64,000 nt of DNA from the NCBI GenBank assembly GCA_023091735.1, contig JALKBU010000076.1, positions 1 to 64,000 of the forward strand, written 5' to 3'. A program made the position numbers and the translations under genes. Below, piece by piece: positions 20,214 to 30,929 of this stretch. Numbering within the stretch: position 1 is the first letter of the stretch; the number at the start of each line of letters is the position of its first letter. The stretch is from Trichomonas tenax. Lineage: Eukaryota > Parabasalia > Trichomonadida > Trichomonadidae. A model generated the notes under the pieces. The model ran no database searches, was not told the DNA's origin, and saw only the letters and a program-made list of their open reading frames with translations.

Positions 20214-21649
20214 ATGTTATTTCACTATTTGTATAAAGATAATAATTCTTTCACTCATCATATTCTATAAAATATTTTATTCCAAATTTAAAATTAAGTT
20301 ACAACACACTTATATGTGTGTTAATATTTTCACAAATATACATCAATATTGCAGCTAAAATATATTTATGAAATTTAATATTTTGGCTTTAGAAGCTTGA
20401 TAACAAATATGATTATTATACAGAATGAATATGTTAAATATTTATCATTTATATTGGCATATATGATGATTTTATATTTTGAATATATTAAAAGATTGTT
20501 ATAAGGGGGTAATTAGTCGATGGAATTAATTTCCATTTGTTTTGGAGTTTGTGTGCAGGGTGTTCTTTAGTTTTAGAAAAATACTGTAAAATTGATGCAT
20601 TTTGAAGATAGAAAAAGTGTGGAATTAAACTATGATCTCTCTTCCAACTATCTACTTATAGCACAGCTAAGCTATTGCCAAAATGATAGATGATTAATAC
20701 ATATATTTTAGTGATTTGATATGGCAATTCTTAGAATTAACGCGCATGATTGAAATGACACATTATTTGGACACAAATGCGTTGTGGTGTATTTAATGAT
20801 GCTCTGATAAAGCATGTTTCTTGCTAAAAATAGCAAAAAGATTAATTAAATTTTGAGATCAAAATAAGAAAATCTGTTTAATGGATTTAGAATAACTTCG
20901 ATGTATCACAGTAAAAGAGCCGTGATAAACACGCAAATTTGTAATCACAAGAAAAATTCAACAATGGAAGAGAATGAATGGAAGAATACGATCAATGACG
21001 GGAAATACATAAACAAAAATTAAGAGCTCTCTATATAGTCCTTAAATAAAAATTCATTTCTTCATGATTTAAGTGTGAATTTAGAAAAACTTGTAAGTAT
21101 TCCTTTACCTGTTTTTTGAAATTTGTGATTTTGAATGTACATTCTTATCATCATGCAAATAAACATTAGCTTAGCCTTGTTTCTTAAAAACATTTGGTAA
21201 ATGAACAAGTTTTATGTTTTGTACGTCATGATCATAGCATCGATAATATAGAATGACTTCATCATCAGGATTCATATTAGCGTTCATTCATCGAATGATT
21301 TTATAAACAAAAAAATTGACATTATCTCGGCCAATAATTGATATCTGGCCGCAGGGTTCAACAGGCAGATGAAGAATCATCTTGTTCATGATCGCTGAGA
21401 GTTTGAAGTGATTCTAAATTTTCATCCCGAATCTCGAGATATCATTAAACTAAAAATATTGAAATAAGGAAATATGATTGTTACAGCATGATAGTGTAAG
21501 TAACAGCATATATAATTGTGAAGTGTCTATTGCAATAATATTATTTCGTATCCGAGCTTCCAAAAACATCAAAGAGGAATATTTTTGCCAATTAATCTTT
21601 TTACTTGACAAAAAACGATGCCATGGCAAAATATCTTAGATTCTAAGTA
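20214..21649. other. Intergenic region, nothing recognised
   Basis: There is no supported gene, tRNA or inverted repeat in 1.4 kb. The 77-codon frame at 20125-20358 overlaps the end of the PAP2-like gene and is a shadow. Confidence 0.45.
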
Positions 21650-22318
21650 ATGAGCATCAAAACGCCGGCACTTGTTGCAATACTAAAGGAGGCAGGAATC
21701 TTGGAGCCAGAGATCAACAATATGAATGCAGAAGAGTTTAAATCAATGGTAGTCGCGTTAGGGGAAAGATATGGATCTTCATTTGACGAGATTAAGAGAA
21801 AATGCGATGCTAGATCTGGAATTTCTGGCGCATTCCAGTCAGGTGGTGGATTTTCTTCCCAAAATTATCCAATTATTCCTCCAGAGCAATTTGTTAAACG
21901 CGATATTATGAAAGTTAAAAACGATAACGAAATCATGGAGGAGAGAAATATGCGATCACCACAGCAACTTTCAAAAAATAGGCAGAAATTAGTCAAATCT
22001 CTTGTCATTACTGAAGAAAAGCGTTATTCGGATACAATTCACCTTCTATACAGTAATCTACCAAAAGCTCCGAATGGCGGCGTTCGCATTGCGGTCATTC
22101 TTCATAATGGAGTGAGAATTACAAGAAATTTTGCGCGCGAGGAAAAAGTAGAGTTAGTTTATATATGGGCTGCTGTCAACGATTCTGCTATCAAAGATCA
22201 AGTCAAACTCGGAAACTTTGTTTTGATCGATCGCGAGGGGTTTGAAAAAGATCCAGAACAGCCTCTTTCTGAGGTTGCTAAGGAAAGGCGCGAATTATGG
22301 TTCCTCCGTATTATCTAA
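21650..22318 (+). CDS. UBX-domain protein, probable p97/Cdc48 cofactor
   Basis: There are 222 residues. The N-terminal ~50 residues (TPALVAILKEAGILEPEI) form a short helical segment. The middle is a G/S-rich linker and a basic helix (KNRQKLVKSLVITEEKRY). Residues ~143-222 fit a UBX fold: GVRIAVILHNGVRITRNF, then VELVYIWAAVND and a final WFLRII strand. UBX proteins recruit the p97/Cdc48 ATPase to ubiquitylated or membrane substrates. The usual FPR p97-contact motif is not obvious, so binding is uncertain. The start follows a stop-rich leader directly. Confidence 0.7.
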   Translation: MSIKTPALVAILKEAGILEPEINNMNAEEFKSMVVALGERYGSSFDEIKRKCDARSGISGAFQSGGGFSSQNYPIIPPEQFVKRDIMKVKNDNEIMEERNMRSPQQLSKNRQKLVKSLVITEEKRYSDTIHLLYSNLPKAPNGGVRIAVILHNGVRITRNFAREEKVELVYIWAAVNDSAIKDQVKLGNFVLIDREGFEKDPEQPLSEVAKERRELWFLRII

Positions 22319-22981
22319 ATTTGTTGTTTATTTAATAAATCTTGAATTGAATGTTTAATCATTTAAATAACTATTAATAAGCTACATTTTTAAATCTAGG
22401 TACTCTGCGGGTGTGTTCCTCACAATATTGATAGAGACACCCTTGAAAAATTGAGATTAGTACCTAGATTAAAAAATGTAGCTTACATACCATAGCACAT
22501 TTTGTATTTATTTCCACGAACTTCACTGAGTATTCATAAATTTTGAAATTTTATTTCTCTTATTAATCTTACATCTATGTAACATAGAAGCATTAGATCT
22601 GTGCATTATATGTTTTGTTTTTATCCTGAAATATTATTTGAACATTTTTAAAAATCAAAATTGAACAATAACATTTTAAGGATATGAAATTCTTGTTTAG
22701 GAGATTGTAATTTCAAAAGATAGGATAGATATTGAAATGGAAAATTGATAATTTATTAATAGTGATCAAAAACACTTTAGACAATCTTCAAAGGAGGATG
22801 AATGAATAATTGTATCAGTTAAAGTCTCAAATAGTTTAGATAATTTGATAAAAGAATAAGAAAACATTGCAAACATAATTTTTATTGATTATTTTGAAAG
22901 TATATAAAAATTAATGATTAAATCCAAAAATAAGAAAAATGAAGAAAAAAAAAATAAAAATAAAAATAAATCGTTTAGTAA
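22319..22981. other. Intergenic region with a 108-bp hairpin
   Basis: Apart from the inverted repeat at 22379-22486 (listed separately), the stretch is AT-rich. It becomes almost pure A/T in the last 60 bp before the next ATG. Confidence 0.45.
22379..22486. repeat. 108-bp inverted repeat (hairpin)
   Basis: The arms AAGCTACATTTTTAAATCTA and TAGATTAAAAAATGTAGCTT, extended by GGTACT and AGTACC, pair over about 26 bp. Inside, GGGTGT and ACACCC form a second short stem. It sits 60 bp after the UBX gene stop and could be a small mobile element or a 3' RNA structure. Confidence 0.65.
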
Positions 22982-25888
22982 ATGACATCAGAAGTTGGAA
23001 CAACATTATCAACACCATTTATTTTTCTCAGGCCAAGAAATAGACGCGACGTTCCCCCAAAGAAGGCTTTGATGACAACAACTGTTCAGAGCCTTTTGAA
23101 GGTTGCGTGCAGATTATTCAAAAATTACGGCGAGGTAAAAGCCATTTACACGGAATCCGGAGAGCTCGTTACAGAAATATCCCAAATTATACCAAGCGCT
23201 ACCTATTATGTTACTTCGATTTCGCCAGATTTTACAGTTGAACAAGATAACACGCCAATAGCTTCTTCATCCCCAGGAAAAACAATGACAACACGCAGCC
23301 CTGGAAAAATTAACTCATCTACATCGCTTAATAAGCTTTTTGGAGACGGAATTGAATTTACCCTTGAATACAGACAACAACAGGAGCAGCAAATCCGCCA
23401 GGAGGAGCAACAGAGGGCGCAGGAAGAAAAGGAGAGACAGCAAAAAGAGCAAGAAAGAATATTAGCAAATCGCAAGAAATTCACAAACAAGAAAGCAGAA
23501 GAGCGCAGGCAATCCCAAGTTAGCAAAGCCTCAGCACCACAAAATTCTGCAACAGAAAATGAATACGAAGAACGTGAAAATAACGAGGTTGACTACGAAT
23601 ATAATGATTATTATTACGATGATGACTATGCATCGCCAATCAAAACACAGAGCGCCGGAAAGGCCGCTCAGAGACAGCAAAACGGAAAGAAACAACTTAT
23701 TACACCAGAACAATTAAGAAAGAAGAACTTCGACGCAAGACAGAGAGAAGCATCTCCAATGATTGGCCAGGATGAACGCAGCGACGCAAATTCACAAGTC
23801 TCAAGAAAATCACAACTTTCTCAAAAATCGAGACAATCGCAAATTTCCACCAAATCACGCCAATCACAGGTTTCTCAGTCTGCAAAGAACCAGCAGCCAC
23901 CGAAATCAGCGAGACAGCAGCAAATGCAAGAGGATGATCTCGGATATTACGATTACGATGATTACGGCTATTATGACTATGGATATTATGATGATGAATA
24001 TCAAAGCCCAGAAAAGAACCAGCGTGGTGCACAGCCAGCCAAGAAATCGGCTGCTTCTGGAACATCAAGAGATTCAACAACACCAACAAAGACAAAGACA
24101 TCATCAGCGCGTGATCCTCAGAGATCGCAGTCTAATGCTGCATCTGAGAGAGTTTCTAATGCTTCTGAAAGATCAGCAAGATCAAATCAATCTCAATCTC
24201 GCGCTAAACAGGTCTCAAGCAAGAGGAACTCAAAGGCCAGTGTCATTTACGACGAGGAGGAGGACCAGACACAGCCAGTCACAGACAGCGGCATAAAGAG
24301 GCCTGCAAGCAAGCATCAGCAACAGAATCAGCCAAAGCTCACGAAGTGCTCATCAAAGGTCAGTGTTATCGATGAGGAAGAGGACGGGGATGTTGTCTAT
24401 GAGAGGAAGAATCCAAAATCCCGTGCAGCCCCGAACAAGGACGGCGAGCAGGGAAATTTTAGTCTTAAGTGCGGCCAGCAGGAAGACGAAGACTCAGAAG
24501 AGAACATCCGCCTCTCTCAATTAATACTCGAAACAGAGGAAGCCAACGACAAGTTCGTTTTCGAAGAGAACGGACCACGCAACTCTTCCATCGAGCAAAT
24601 GATAAGAGAAATCCTCAACGTTGAAGATTTTCCAATGCCATTCGTTCGCGCAATCAGAGAGATGAAATCTCGCGAGCGCAACTTCGTCAAAACAACGCCA
24701 TACATGGAGTGCCTGCAAGAAGAGAACTGGTTCAGACTTAACATCCAGAACATCAAATCTCAGCTTCCTTTATCAGACAACATCAACATGAAGGAGCTTC
24801 TTGCTAACATTGCTTTAAAGCACATCTCCAAGCACCGCTTCCCACTCCAGAGCGGAGCTTCATATCTCATGAAGTCTGCTATCATCGGTCCACGCCATTC
24901 TGGTAAGTCCACATTCTTATCTGTTGTTGCAGAGAGCCTCCTTTGCGATCTTGTTGCAACAAATAAGTACAAGCACACATTTGTTGTCCCAATCAACATC
25001 CTCGCCATTCGTGGAAGCTGCCAGTCATACCAGAGTCTCTATTCGACAATTGCTGACATCTGCATCGACTGCCTCAGTGCGCAGCGTCCTCTCATTCAAG
25101 AGTACCTCCCGCAGATCAGGAAACTCTTCTCAAGTATCGTCAAGACAGCGAAGTCGGCTCCTTCAGTTCCAACAGCATCAAAGCTCAATCAGGATCAGCC
25201 AACATTCGCTCAGGCATTGTCAAAGATCGCTAAGACAGTTTGGGATGCTTATAACGACTCTAATGCTCTTCCGCAGTTCCTTACAACTGTTTTCTTGATG
25301 CCACGAATGTTCGCTTCGGCTGCAGGATTCACAGATGTTTTCATGCTCGTTGATAACTTTGATTATGCAACATTCGATATCAATGACACATCTCGCTTTG
25401 GCAAATCTTCTAACGCAGTCCACTTAGAGGAGTACTGGAAGTTCTGCTTGAGTGTCAGCAACTTCGTTATCTCCTGCGAGAGCGAAACAACTCTCTTCAG
25501 TCTTTTTCCTCCTCTCGTTGATGGTGGTGTTGACTTGTCTTGCGGTCTCGACATCATATCAACAGTTGGAATGGCTGATGACAGTGATGATGGCGTTGTC
25601 ATCAAAGTTGATATTGATGGACAGAAGCGCCCATTCACTTTCACACGCGCTCACTGTGGCGGTGTTGTTGCATTCGTCAACACTTGGGAAGAACTCAACG
25701 AGGAATTCAGCAGATTTGAAGAGACTCCTGAAGACAATGAAGAGAAGGAGGAGATGAATTTGATGCTTGTTTCTATGACACAGGCTGTTATTGATGATCT
25801 CTTCGTCTTACCAAATCCATCAACAGAAGCCGAAGAACTTCAGAACGCAATCCTCGTAACTGATGTCCGCCGCGAATTACACAACTGA
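22982..25888 (+). CDS. Doublecortin-domain protein fused to a P-loop NTPase
   Basis: There are 968 residues. Residues ~25-90 look like a doublecortin (DCX) ubiquitin-like fold (MTTTVQSLLKVACRLF, GEVKAIYTESGELV, IIPSATYYVTS), a microtubule-binding module. Residues ~115-500 are low complexity: Q/E/R-rich coiled segment, two tyrosine/aspartate patches (YNDYYYDDDY type), and S/Q repeats (KSRQSQ). The C-terminal half is globular with Walker A GPRHSGKS at 636-643 and Walker B FMLVDNFD at ~787-794, so an AAA/STAND-like NTPase is likely. Codon use is GC-richer in this half. The combination suggests an ATPase tethered to microtubules of the axoneme or cytoskeleton; the fusion looks trichomonad-specific, which is an inference. 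Confidence 0.75.
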   Translation: MTSEVGTTLSTPFIFLRPRNRRDVPPKKALMTTTVQSLLKVACRLFKNYGEVKAIYTESGELVTEISQIIPSATYYVTSISPDFTVEQDNTPIASSSPGKTMTTRSPGKINSSTSLNKLFGDGIEFTLEYRQQQEQQIRQEEQQRAQEEKERQQKEQERILANRKKFTNKKAEERRQSQVSKASAPQNSATENEYEERENNEVDYEYNDYYYDDDYASPIKTQSAGKAAQRQQNGKKQLITPEQLRKKNFDARQREASPMIGQDERSDANSQVSRKSQLSQKSRQSQISTKSRQSQVSQSAKNQQPPKSARQQQMQEDDLGYYDYDDYGYYDYGYYDDEYQSPEKNQRGAQPAKKSAASGTSRDSTTPTKTKTSSARDPQRSQSNAASERVSNASERSARSNQSQSRAKQVSSKRNSKASVIYDEEEDQTQPVTDSGIKRPASKHQQQNQPKLTKCSSKVSVIDEEEDGDVVYERKNPKSRAAPNKDGEQGNFSLKCGQQEDEDSEENIRLSQLILETEEANDKFVFEENGPRNSSIEQMIREILNVEDFPMPFVRAIREMKSRERNFVKTTPYMECLQEENWFRLNIQNIKSQLPLSDNINMKELLANIALKHISKHRFPLQSGASYLMKSAIIGPRHSGKSTFLSVVAESLLCDLVATNKYKHTFVVPINILAIRGSCQSYQSLYSTIADICIDCLSAQRPLIQEYLPQIRKLFSSIVKTAKSAPSVPTASKLNQDQPTFAQALSKIAKTVWDAYNDSNALPQFLTTVFLMPRMFASAAGFTDVFMLVDNFDYATFDINDTSRFGKSSNAVHLEEYWKFCLSVSNFVISCESETTLFSLFPPLVDGGVDLSCGLDIISTVGMADDSDDGVVIKVDIDGQKRPFTFTRAHCGGVVAFVNTWEELNEEFSRFEETPEDNEEKEEMNLMLVSMTQAVIDDLFVLPNPSTEAEELQNAILVTDVRRELHN

Positions 25889-26329
25889 TATTAATAATGT
25901 TTATTTTTATTATTTATTGATTTTCACTAAATATAAATGATATTTCTTTAAATCAACCACTGTTCTTCAAACATATAAAGAGGTTTTATACAGCTCTATA
26001 TCGTGGTATATGTCTAAAACTTTGAAAAATTAAATCAAGATTTATGAATAAGTAACTGTACGATAAATCGATAGTTTTATGAAATAATATGCACATATAG
26101 CAGTACTATATATGTATTGAAATGTATTAGCCAAATTACATTTGCTAGTTCGAAAAGAAACAATTTATCATAGCATAATTTTACAAAATTACTTTTCAAA
26201 ATTTATTAAAGAAATATGTTATTTATTATATACAATTCTTATTTTTATAATCAAATATGAAAAATAAATTTCCTACTTGACGTTTATTGTCACTTTTCAA
26301 GAAATTTTCGTTATAATTTTTTTTAGGAA
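25889..26329. other. Intergenic region between the DCX and CFAP58 genes
   Basis: No gene. GTCACTTTTC at 26289 lies 41 bp before the CFAP58 start and fits the initiator-like motif. The tract TTTTTTTTAGGAA just before the ATG resembles a 3' splice site, but no upstream coding exon or ACTAAC branch motif is seen. Confidence 0.45.
26289..26299 (+). promoter_or_regulatory. GTCACTTTTC initiator-like motif before CFAP58
   Basis: It has the same core as the sites before 507, 46201 and 57948. Here it lies about 40 nt from the ATG, farther than usual for the T. vaginalis initiator, so its role is less certain. Confidence 0.35.
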
Positions 26330-29143
26330 ATGAAAGGGAATCCAGAAAACGCACGAGTGAATGCAGATAAAGCTCTCCACGATGAAATGGTCTACGTCGT
26401 TCGTGAACTTTCTGAGGAATTCCAGGACCATCCCGTGATTCAGCCCAAATTGGAATCTTTTTCTAAAATGTTGACAGAGTTAAATGACGCTTGCAACAAA
26501 AATGCGAAATTAGTAAACAAATGTGAAAACTTTAACCAGGAATTGATGCAGAAAGCACAAACAGTTAAAGATATAATTTATCAAATTCGTGATGACAAAG
26601 AGATAATCGAGAAACTGAAGCAAGAATTCGAGCGAGCTTCGAAGAGGATGGAGAGATTCGACGCTAAAGACAAATATAATCAAAGTATTGTTTCAGATTT
26701 GAAATCGGATTTTGAAGTCACATACAACATTTCGAACGCAAAATTACATGAAGAAATGAAAAGTGAAGAACAGAGAAAAGAAAACCAAGCAATTAGAGAC
26801 GAAATACAAGAAAATAAAGTAAAAATTAACGAAATTAAGGATCAAATCAAAAGCGCCAATAATATGTTTAACACATTAAAGCAGGAAGTCAAAGAAGTTT
26901 CCGACACTATAAATTCACTCACAAAAGAGATCACAGACACTTCAAATCTTCAAAGAGACATGAATCAAGAAAATCTCGAATCTTTCCCGAAAATGCAGAC
27001 TCTTAGTAACGCAATCGAAGAGTCTGAAGCACATCTCGATGAATTAGTTCAGACAGTTAAAAATTATAAAATTGATCCCGAATTAATGAAGCAACTATCA
27101 ATATTGAATATCCAAAAGCAATCTGCACAATCAGAAGCACAGTATCACATCACTTCAATTAACATTCGCAAAAATAGATTGGATTTAATTCGAAAGAAGA
27201 ACATAGAAACTGAAGCGTATATAACAAGGATCAAAAATAAGATCCAGAAGCATGATAATTCATTAATAAAGTATAGAACAGAGTTAAATGGGCAACTTAA
27301 GATCAGATCTCAAATCGAACCTAAATTTAAAGAAGTTGAAGAACTCAGGCAGAACCTCAAAACAGAGAAAAACAAGCTGAAGAAGCATTCGAAGGAGCTG
27401 CTGCAGAATGTCGTGGCTTTGGGCTTCCAGGGCGTGAAAATCAACAACGACAAACAAGCAGATGAACGCCGCATTGTAACAGAAAAAATGGTTATGCAGC
27501 AGATAGAAAAAGACACGCAAAACGAGAAATTCAAGACCAAGGAAGTCCAAAACCAGTCAAGCGTCTTAATGAGCGAATCTCTGGCATGCAGAGTTGACGC
27601 ACAAGATATGAAAGAGACTGCATCACGTCTTTTAGCTGAAATCAACGCAATTCAAACGGAAGAACACAAAACAAAGATGCAATTAAGATCTGTGAGACAA
27701 GAAATGCTCAGCTTGAATGAGCAATGCCAAGAAGCATCTCAAACACTTCAGGACATAAAGAATAACACTATCAAGCAGTCGCAGATTGTCGAGCGTCTTA
27801 GAACTGAGAAATTCACATACGAAAAAATGGTTGAATCGGCAACAGCTGAAACAGATGTTTTGCAAAAACAATTCAACGAACTTATTGTTAATATTCGAGC
27901 AATGACTGAAAGAATTGATCATTTGATCGAAATGAGCGGAAAATATCACGAAGCATCAAAAGTTATCAAAGAAGCAAATATTGTTATTCAAGAGATGAAC
28001 GAACAAACGAGAGATGGCTGCAAATCTAGCGATAAAATTAACCAACAACTTGTCAATGATTCTGTGAAACTTCAAAACCTCCTCGAGAAGAGTGCATGGG
28101 ACTACATGCAGCAGAAGAAGGAGTTCTCGATGCTAAACAATTCATATCAAATTGTTCTTCAGCAGTGTAATGAAAAAGCAGACAAAATTGATTCATTGAA
28201 GAGCGACATAAAATCACTCACAACAATTTTGCAAAAGTCAAAGCAGCAGTATCTCGCCAAGATTGATGAACTGAAGAAACTCGAGAAAGATTATAATTAC
28301 TATATGGATATCAACGACAACTTAGTCGATCTCAACGACTACACTCTAGAATTAAAAGAAAAAGACACAGAGCTTTCTCAAGCATTGCAAGATCAGCGCC
28401 TGAAGAGAACGAATCTTACAGAAGAACTCAAAGTTCCTCGGAATGTTCATAGATTCACTGTTATGGCTGCAACAAAGCCAGAGCTCGCTAAGCAGTATAA
28501 ATATCTTTGGTATTTGCAGCAGAGATTCACCGAAACATTAGTAGCATTAGACAAAGTTCAAAAGCAGAAAACAGATATTGAGGAAAAACTCAAGAGAAAG
28601 GAACGCATCGAGGAATGCGTAAATCTCACATCTCAAGAAGTTATGGATAGAATCAGAGTATACGAAGACGCGATCAGAGAAAAAGATAGACAGCTCGAGG
28701 AGATGAATAGAGAAATACAAGGAAATGCAGTTGACATTGATCACGAGGACTATAATTGCAACTCAGCAAGGAATCAATTAATGAAAACGAAAGAAGCTGC
28801 AGCAACAGTGAGAGCGAAGAATATCAAAATCCAGATGAGCGAAACTGAGGAAGAGCCATATTTCATTACAGAACCTTCTTCTGTATGCGTAACAACATTT
28901 GGTGGTGGATTCACACCACGATTGCCTGAAACTGCACGCGATTCTAAGAGATTCACTGGAAGGAACTTCAATCCAAAGGAGGTCGAAAACATCGATTTCT
29001 CGAACCCAATGTTGAGAGGACAGCGCGCACTCTTGTACATGCCAAATATGAGGAAGAGCACAAGGAACAACGGAACAACAGGTAACAGAATGAAATCACC
29101 ACCTCACACAGCCAGAGTCATCAGACAATCGATCGTTATTTAA
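26330..29143 (+). CDS. CFAP58: Cilia- and flagella-associated protein 58 homologue
   Basis: The 937-residue product is almost entirely coiled coil, close to the ~870 residues of animal CFAP58 plus a short extra tail. The N-terminal block LVNKCENFNQEL with DDKEIIEKLKQEFE matches the spacing of the family start. Near residues 705-720 the sequence VPRNVHRF corresponds to the conserved NVHRW motif before the last coiled coil. A proline/arginine-rich tail (RNNGTTGNRMKSPPH) follows. CFAP58 is needed for axoneme and intraflagellar functions in ciliates, algae and sperm. The gene follows the microtubule-type DCX gene in the same direction but with its own promoter-like region. Confidence 0.8.
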   Translation: MKGNPENARVNADKALHDEMVYVVRELSEEFQDHPVIQPKLESFSKMLTELNDACNKNAKLVNKCENFNQELMQKAQTVKDIIYQIRDDKEIIEKLKQEFERASKRMERFDAKDKYNQSIVSDLKSDFEVTYNISNAKLHEEMKSEEQRKENQAIRDEIQENKVKINEIKDQIKSANNMFNTLKQEVKEVSDTINSLTKEITDTSNLQRDMNQENLESFPKMQTLSNAIEESEAHLDELVQTVKNYKIDPELMKQLSILNIQKQSAQSEAQYHITSINIRKNRLDLIRKKNIETEAYITRIKNKIQKHDNSLIKYRTELNGQLKIRSQIEPKFKEVEELRQNLKTEKNKLKKHSKELLQNVVALGFQGVKINNDKQADERRIVTEKMVMQQIEKDTQNEKFKTKEVQNQSSVLMSESLACRVDAQDMKETASRLLAEINAIQTEEHKTKMQLRSVRQEMLSLNEQCQEASQTLQDIKNNTIKQSQIVERLRTEKFTYEKMVESATAETDVLQKQFNELIVNIRAMTERIDHLIEMSGKYHEASKVIKEANIVIQEMNEQTRDGCKSSDKINQQLVNDSVKLQNLLEKSAWDYMQQKKEFSMLNNSYQIVLQQCNEKADKIDSLKSDIKSLTTILQKSKQQYLAKIDELKKLEKDYNYYMDINDNLVDLNDYTLELKEKDTELSQALQDQRLKRTNLTEELKVPRNVHRFTVMAATKPELAKQYKYLWYLQQRFTETLVALDKVQKQKTDIEEKLKRKERIEECVNLTSQEVMDRIRVYEDAIREKDRQLEEMNREIQGNAVDIDHEDYNCNSARNQLMKTKEAAATVRAKNIKIQMSETEEEPYFITEPSSVCVTTFGGGFTPRLPETARDSKRFTGRNFNPKEVENIDFSNPMLRGQRALLYMPNMRKSTRNNGTTGNRMKSPPHTARVIRQSIVI

Positions 29144-29721
29144 TGTTATAATACGTTTATGTTTTAATAAATTTTTTATTTGTTTGTATTAAACTAAAAG
29201 TGTTAAAATTATTTGGAACTCATCATTTCAATCATCATCTTAAGACACTCTTATCTATATTAGAACTTTTAATAATGATAAACAAAAAAATACTAAATAG
29301 AACTATTAAAGGTGTGCGAAATTAGAAGGATCAGAGAGATTTGCTTCAAAATCATCCGCAAATATGAAAGTCATGGATAAACATTTTCAAATTGATTGTG
29401 TTTTTCATATAATTCGAATTTCTTTAGCAGGAATGTATCAAAGCTTACTGATATGCATAGGCAATAGTACATAGCCTCTAGCTTATTGCAAAAACTGTCT
29501 AGAAAATGAAATTTCAGCAAAACTTTGATCAATAAGGTGAAAATGTGATAAAGAAAATAACTTGAAAAATGAGATGTGGAGACTGTCTAATAGCGGATTT
29601 TAAAACAAAAATAAGAATCGGTGAGATATAAATATTTAGGGTCTGTCATGACAAAGCAGGGTTGATTATAATGAAAAGTTGTGTAAATTAGATTGTAATG
29701 GTATGTCTCATGTTATGAAAA
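29144..29721. other. Intergenic region, nothing recognised
   Basis: AT-rich sequence without a supported gene or clear repeat. Confidence 0.4.
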
Positions 29722-30054
29722 ATGAGCGAAAAGGGACATTCCCAACGGAATAAGATCGTCAAAACTGGTTGGGGAGTGAAACAGGGCTCAAGAGTGAAGA
29801 GTTGGAAGCGGAGGTGGTTCGTTCTGCTCAGTAACGGCAAACTTAGATATTTCGAAGACAAGATTTCCTTCATAGAGAAAGGTCATTACGAATTAAACAA
29901 GCAAACGACTTTTACATTAGCGTGTGCATCAGGAGATGGCTTTCCTGTTACGATTGTTAATCAAAAGCGGACATTACACATCAATTTTCAGACGAAAGAC
30001 GAAGCTAATGACTGGGTTAAAGTACTTACAGACGTTAAGAATGTACTCGAGTAA
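29722..30054 (+). CDS. Stand-alone PH domain protein
   Basis: The 110-residue protein is essentially one pleckstrin-homology domain. VKTGWGVKQGSRVKSWKRRW is the first strand pair with the basic K-x-R-type phosphoinositide loop. FVLLSNGKLRYF is the next strand pair. TLHINFQTKDEANDWVKVL ends in the C-terminal helix with its invariant tryptophan. It likely binds membrane phosphoinositides. Its first 30 residues closely resemble the PH domain of the PKB-like kinase at 39457 (SGWATKQGGLIKTWKKRW), so the two may share ligand or compete. Confidence 0.85.
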   Translation: MSEKGHSQRNKIVKTGWGVKQGSRVKSWKRRWFVLLSNGKLRYFEDKISFIEKGHYELNKQTTFTLACASGDGFPVTIVNQKRTLHINFQTKDEANDWVKVLTDVKNVLE

Positions 30055-30568
30055 TTATCCATTGAAAATACCTTAGTCCCATATTTCGATAATGCATTTC
30101 TGCAATTGTCTCATTGGTATTGTTATGCATATTTTGTTCGATGCATCAATTCCAAACGCAGATTTCTTGTTCTATAATTTGATATTTGTTATGTAAATTA
30201 CACGTATAGTAATGAGTTTTTCTTGTGGATAGATCCACTATAAGCTGTACATATCATATTTATTATCTGTAGACTTCAACATCACTTTTTACTCTTACAA
30301 AGTCCCTTTTTATTCTTATTTGATGTTTAGCTCTGGGAATCAAACATTAGAATACTAAAGAGAAAAGGAAGAAATTCACAAAATAGAAATACACCAAATC
30401 ATAAAAATTGTGGATAATTCAATTTCAATTTGATCTGCTTGTATTTCCTATTCCGTTAATCATAATTTTTCGAATACTATTATATAGCAAAGACACATGG
30501 CTTGAAAGTCGAATTTTAAAAAAATCGCTGTTATTTGGAATAGAGAAATGAGATATTATTTACTTGTT
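30055..30568. other. Intergenic region before the short inverted-repeat element
   Basis: No gene or RNA is recognised. Confidence 0.4.
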
Positions 30569-30857
30569 GGGTATAATAAAGAGTTATGAAAAGTGACGTA
30601 TTTACATGGCAAATGTATTTCACTTTGACATGTAAAATTGGTTATAATCTGTATTTATAAAGTTCAAATAAACTTGTTATAGCATCTGAAAATCTTATTA
30701 GAGAATCTATCAAGCTTGTTATAGATCATTTCAAGCTTGTTAGAGCGTCTATCGAGCTTAATAGAACACCTTATGTTAAATTGCAGGCTTTACATGTCAA
30801 AACATATTTATAACTGCCATGTAAACAGGTCACTTTTTATAACTTTTTATTATACCC
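30569..30857. mobile_element. 289-bp element with TATAATA/GTGAC inverted ends, copy 1
   Basis: Both ends read GGGTATAATAAA followed by GTTAT, AAAAGTGAC and then TTACATGG when read inward, giving inverted ends of about 40 bp. Inside the ends are TTTGACATGTAAA at 30633 and its reverse complement near 30790. The core carries a degenerate ~21-bp tandem repeat (AGCTTGTTA and variants). The longer copy at 55363-55753 is in opposite orientation. No ORF. It lies 70 bp upstream of the BspA start, so it could influence that gene. Confidence 0.75.
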
Positions 30858-30929
30858 TACATCCTTGCGATTAAAATATATAGATTTTTAAATCAAATTT
30901 TTCAATGGTTTACATAAAAATTCAATAAA

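Noticed and set aside
23206..24296. Minus- and alternate-frame ORFs within the DCX/ATPase gene
   Set aside because: They are shadows of a repetitive, Q/S/Y-rich coding region.
26320..26331. TTTTTTTTAGGAAATG as a 3' splice site before CFAP58
   Set aside because: No ACTAACACACAG motif and no upstream exon; the ATG that follows is a sound start.
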